Shown: piece by piece, positions 5,563 to 5,793 of the stretch
How the letters are laid out: the number at the start of each line of letters is the position of its first letter
How positions within the stretch are numbered: position 1 is the first letter of the stretch
From: an uncultured Bacteroidaceae bacterium
GTDB taxonomy: Bacteria > Bacteroidota > Bacteroidia > Bacteroidales > Bacteroidaceae
DNA length: 5,793 nt
Assembly: GCA_934364765.1 (NCBI GenBank)
Contig: CAKRMO010000084.1
Location: forward strand, 1 to 5,793
Direction of reading: 5' to 3'
Made by a program: the position numbers and the translations under genes
Notes under the pieces: generated by a model
What the model was told of the DNA's origin: nothing
The model's database searches: none
What the model saw: the letters and a program-made list of their open reading frames with translations, nothing else

Positions 5563-5647
5563 TATAGAGATGCCGGCATTTGTGAAGGAAGAAGGTGGAA
5601 TTTCCGATGAAGCCATATAATTATAAAAAACCATAAAATCTTTCTGG

Positions 5648-5662
5648 AAAAGCTGGGCTTTT
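5648..5662. repeat. Inverted repeat overlapping the methyltransferase promoter region
   Basis: AAAAGC (5648-5653) and GCTTTT (5657-5662) are exact complements around TGG, centred about 20 bp before the -7 box. It could be an operator, or a weak terminator for upstream transcription given the T-rich run that follows. Confidence 0.4.
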
Positions 5663-5674
5663 GCTTTATTTGTG

Positions 5675-5682
5675 TAGCTTTG
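5675..5682 (+). promoter_or_regulatory. -7 promoter box for the DNA methyltransferase gene
   Basis: TAGCTTTG is an exact TAnnTTTG match, 45 nt before ATG 5728, predicting a leader of roughly 40 nt. No -33 TTTG sits at the expected 19-nt spacing; a TTTG at 5660-5663 is only 11 nt away. Confidence 0.5.
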
Positions 5683-5727
5683 TATCGAAAACCTTTAATT
5701 TGGAGTTGTTGCCCATATAACGCTACA

Positions 5728-5793
5728 ATGATTAGATTCATAGATTTGTTTGCTGGAATAGGAGGAATCCGAAAAGGATTGGAGCTGGCCATT
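5728..5793 (+). CDS. DNA (cytosine-5-)-methyltransferase, N-terminal fragment (runs off window)
   Basis: The 22 visible residues begin MIRFIDLFAGIGGIRKGLEL, which is motif I of C5-cytosine methyltransferases. The DLFAGIGG segment (residues 6-13) forms the S-adenosylmethionine-binding loop after the first beta strand. The family methylates C5 of cytosine within a specific site, usually as the modification half of a type II restriction-modification system, sometimes as an orphan. Catalytic motif IV (PC) and the target-recognition region lie beyond the window, so specificity cannot be read. ATG 5728 fits, since the motif normally starts within a few residues of the N-terminus in HhaI/Dcm-like enzymes. 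The codons (AGA, CGA, TTG, GGA) and the AT-rich upstream DNA differ from the GC-rich genes to the left, suggesting horizontal acquisition. Confidence 0.88.
   Translation, partial: MIRFIDLFAGIGGIRKGLELAI

Larger units (their letters stand above)
5228..5727. other. Gene-poor, AT-rich stretch before the methyltransferase gene
   Basis: I see no convincing complete gene. It contains repeat array copy B (5320-5418), a nested hairpin (5533-5562), an inverted repeat (5648-5662) and a promoter box (5675-5682). A small inverted repeat TACGCC/GGCGTA (5285-5290 / 5300-5305) follows the barrel gene by about 60 nt but lacks a T run, so no proper terminator is evident for that gene. An open frame 5513-5620 reads like a protein tail (TVLRLIPRIEMPAFVKEEGG) but has no start and may be a gene remnant. 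GC falls from 45/60 at 4021-4080 to 20/60 at 5641-5700. Confidence 0.6.

Noticed and set aside
5404..5610. 68-residue frame starting at TTG in the repeat array
   Set aside because: The start lies inside the repeat end, it has no family features, and it overlaps a more protein-like frame in another phase.

Overview
The window looks like chromosomal DNA from a member of the Bacteroidales. The evidence is the mix of protein families (DUF3316, DUF3332, a Bacteroidales-type S41 lipoprotein peptidase, a PagL-like outer membrane barrel), near-absent Shine-Dalgarno sequences, and several matches to the Bacteroidetes -7 promoter box TAnnTTTG (224-231, 2143-2150, 2771-2778, 5675-5682). The genus cannot be fixed by reading. 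The fairly high GC of the genes would fit a Muribaculaceae- or Prevotella-like genome, but that is a guess.

Layout, all on the + strand. 1-107 is the last 34 codons of an unidentified gene, followed by a strong bidirectional intrinsic terminator (141-179). 241-1092 (DUF3316 exported protein) and 1097-2107 (S41 peptidase lipoprotein) form a tight two-gene operon with a 4-nt gap, driven by a promoter almost touching the first ATG. A tRNA-Leu(UAG) gene (2167-2248) follows with its own promoter and terminator. Next comes a gene-poor stretch (2295-2872) holding the first of two related short-repeat arrays. Then come a DUF3332 lipoprotein (2873-3421), a strong terminator, and a coupled pair: a DUF4186 cytosolic protein (3522-3965) whose stop overlaps the start of a PagL/acyloxyacyl-hydrolase-like barrel (3962-5227). 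A second gene-poor stretch (5228-5727) holds the second array. The window ends in the first 22 codons of a C5-cytosine DNA methyltransferase (5728-5793), in clearly more AT-rich surroundings, which suggests the edge of an acquired restriction-modification or defence region.

How the genes fit together: four of the genes encode envelope or exported proteins (DUF3316, S41 lipoprotein, DUF3332 lipoprotein, lipid A deacylase-like barrel), so this is mostly ordinary cell-envelope territory. I see no complete new system. The best non-routine signal is the pair of 99-bp arrays of about 20-bp palindromic units (2430-2528 and 5320-5418). They lie in the same orientation, align without gaps, bracket the three-gene block, and share an almost identical TCAGAC-CTTTTTTT-GCC end. 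The methyltransferase fragment at the right edge is the best reason to look at the neighbouring sequence.
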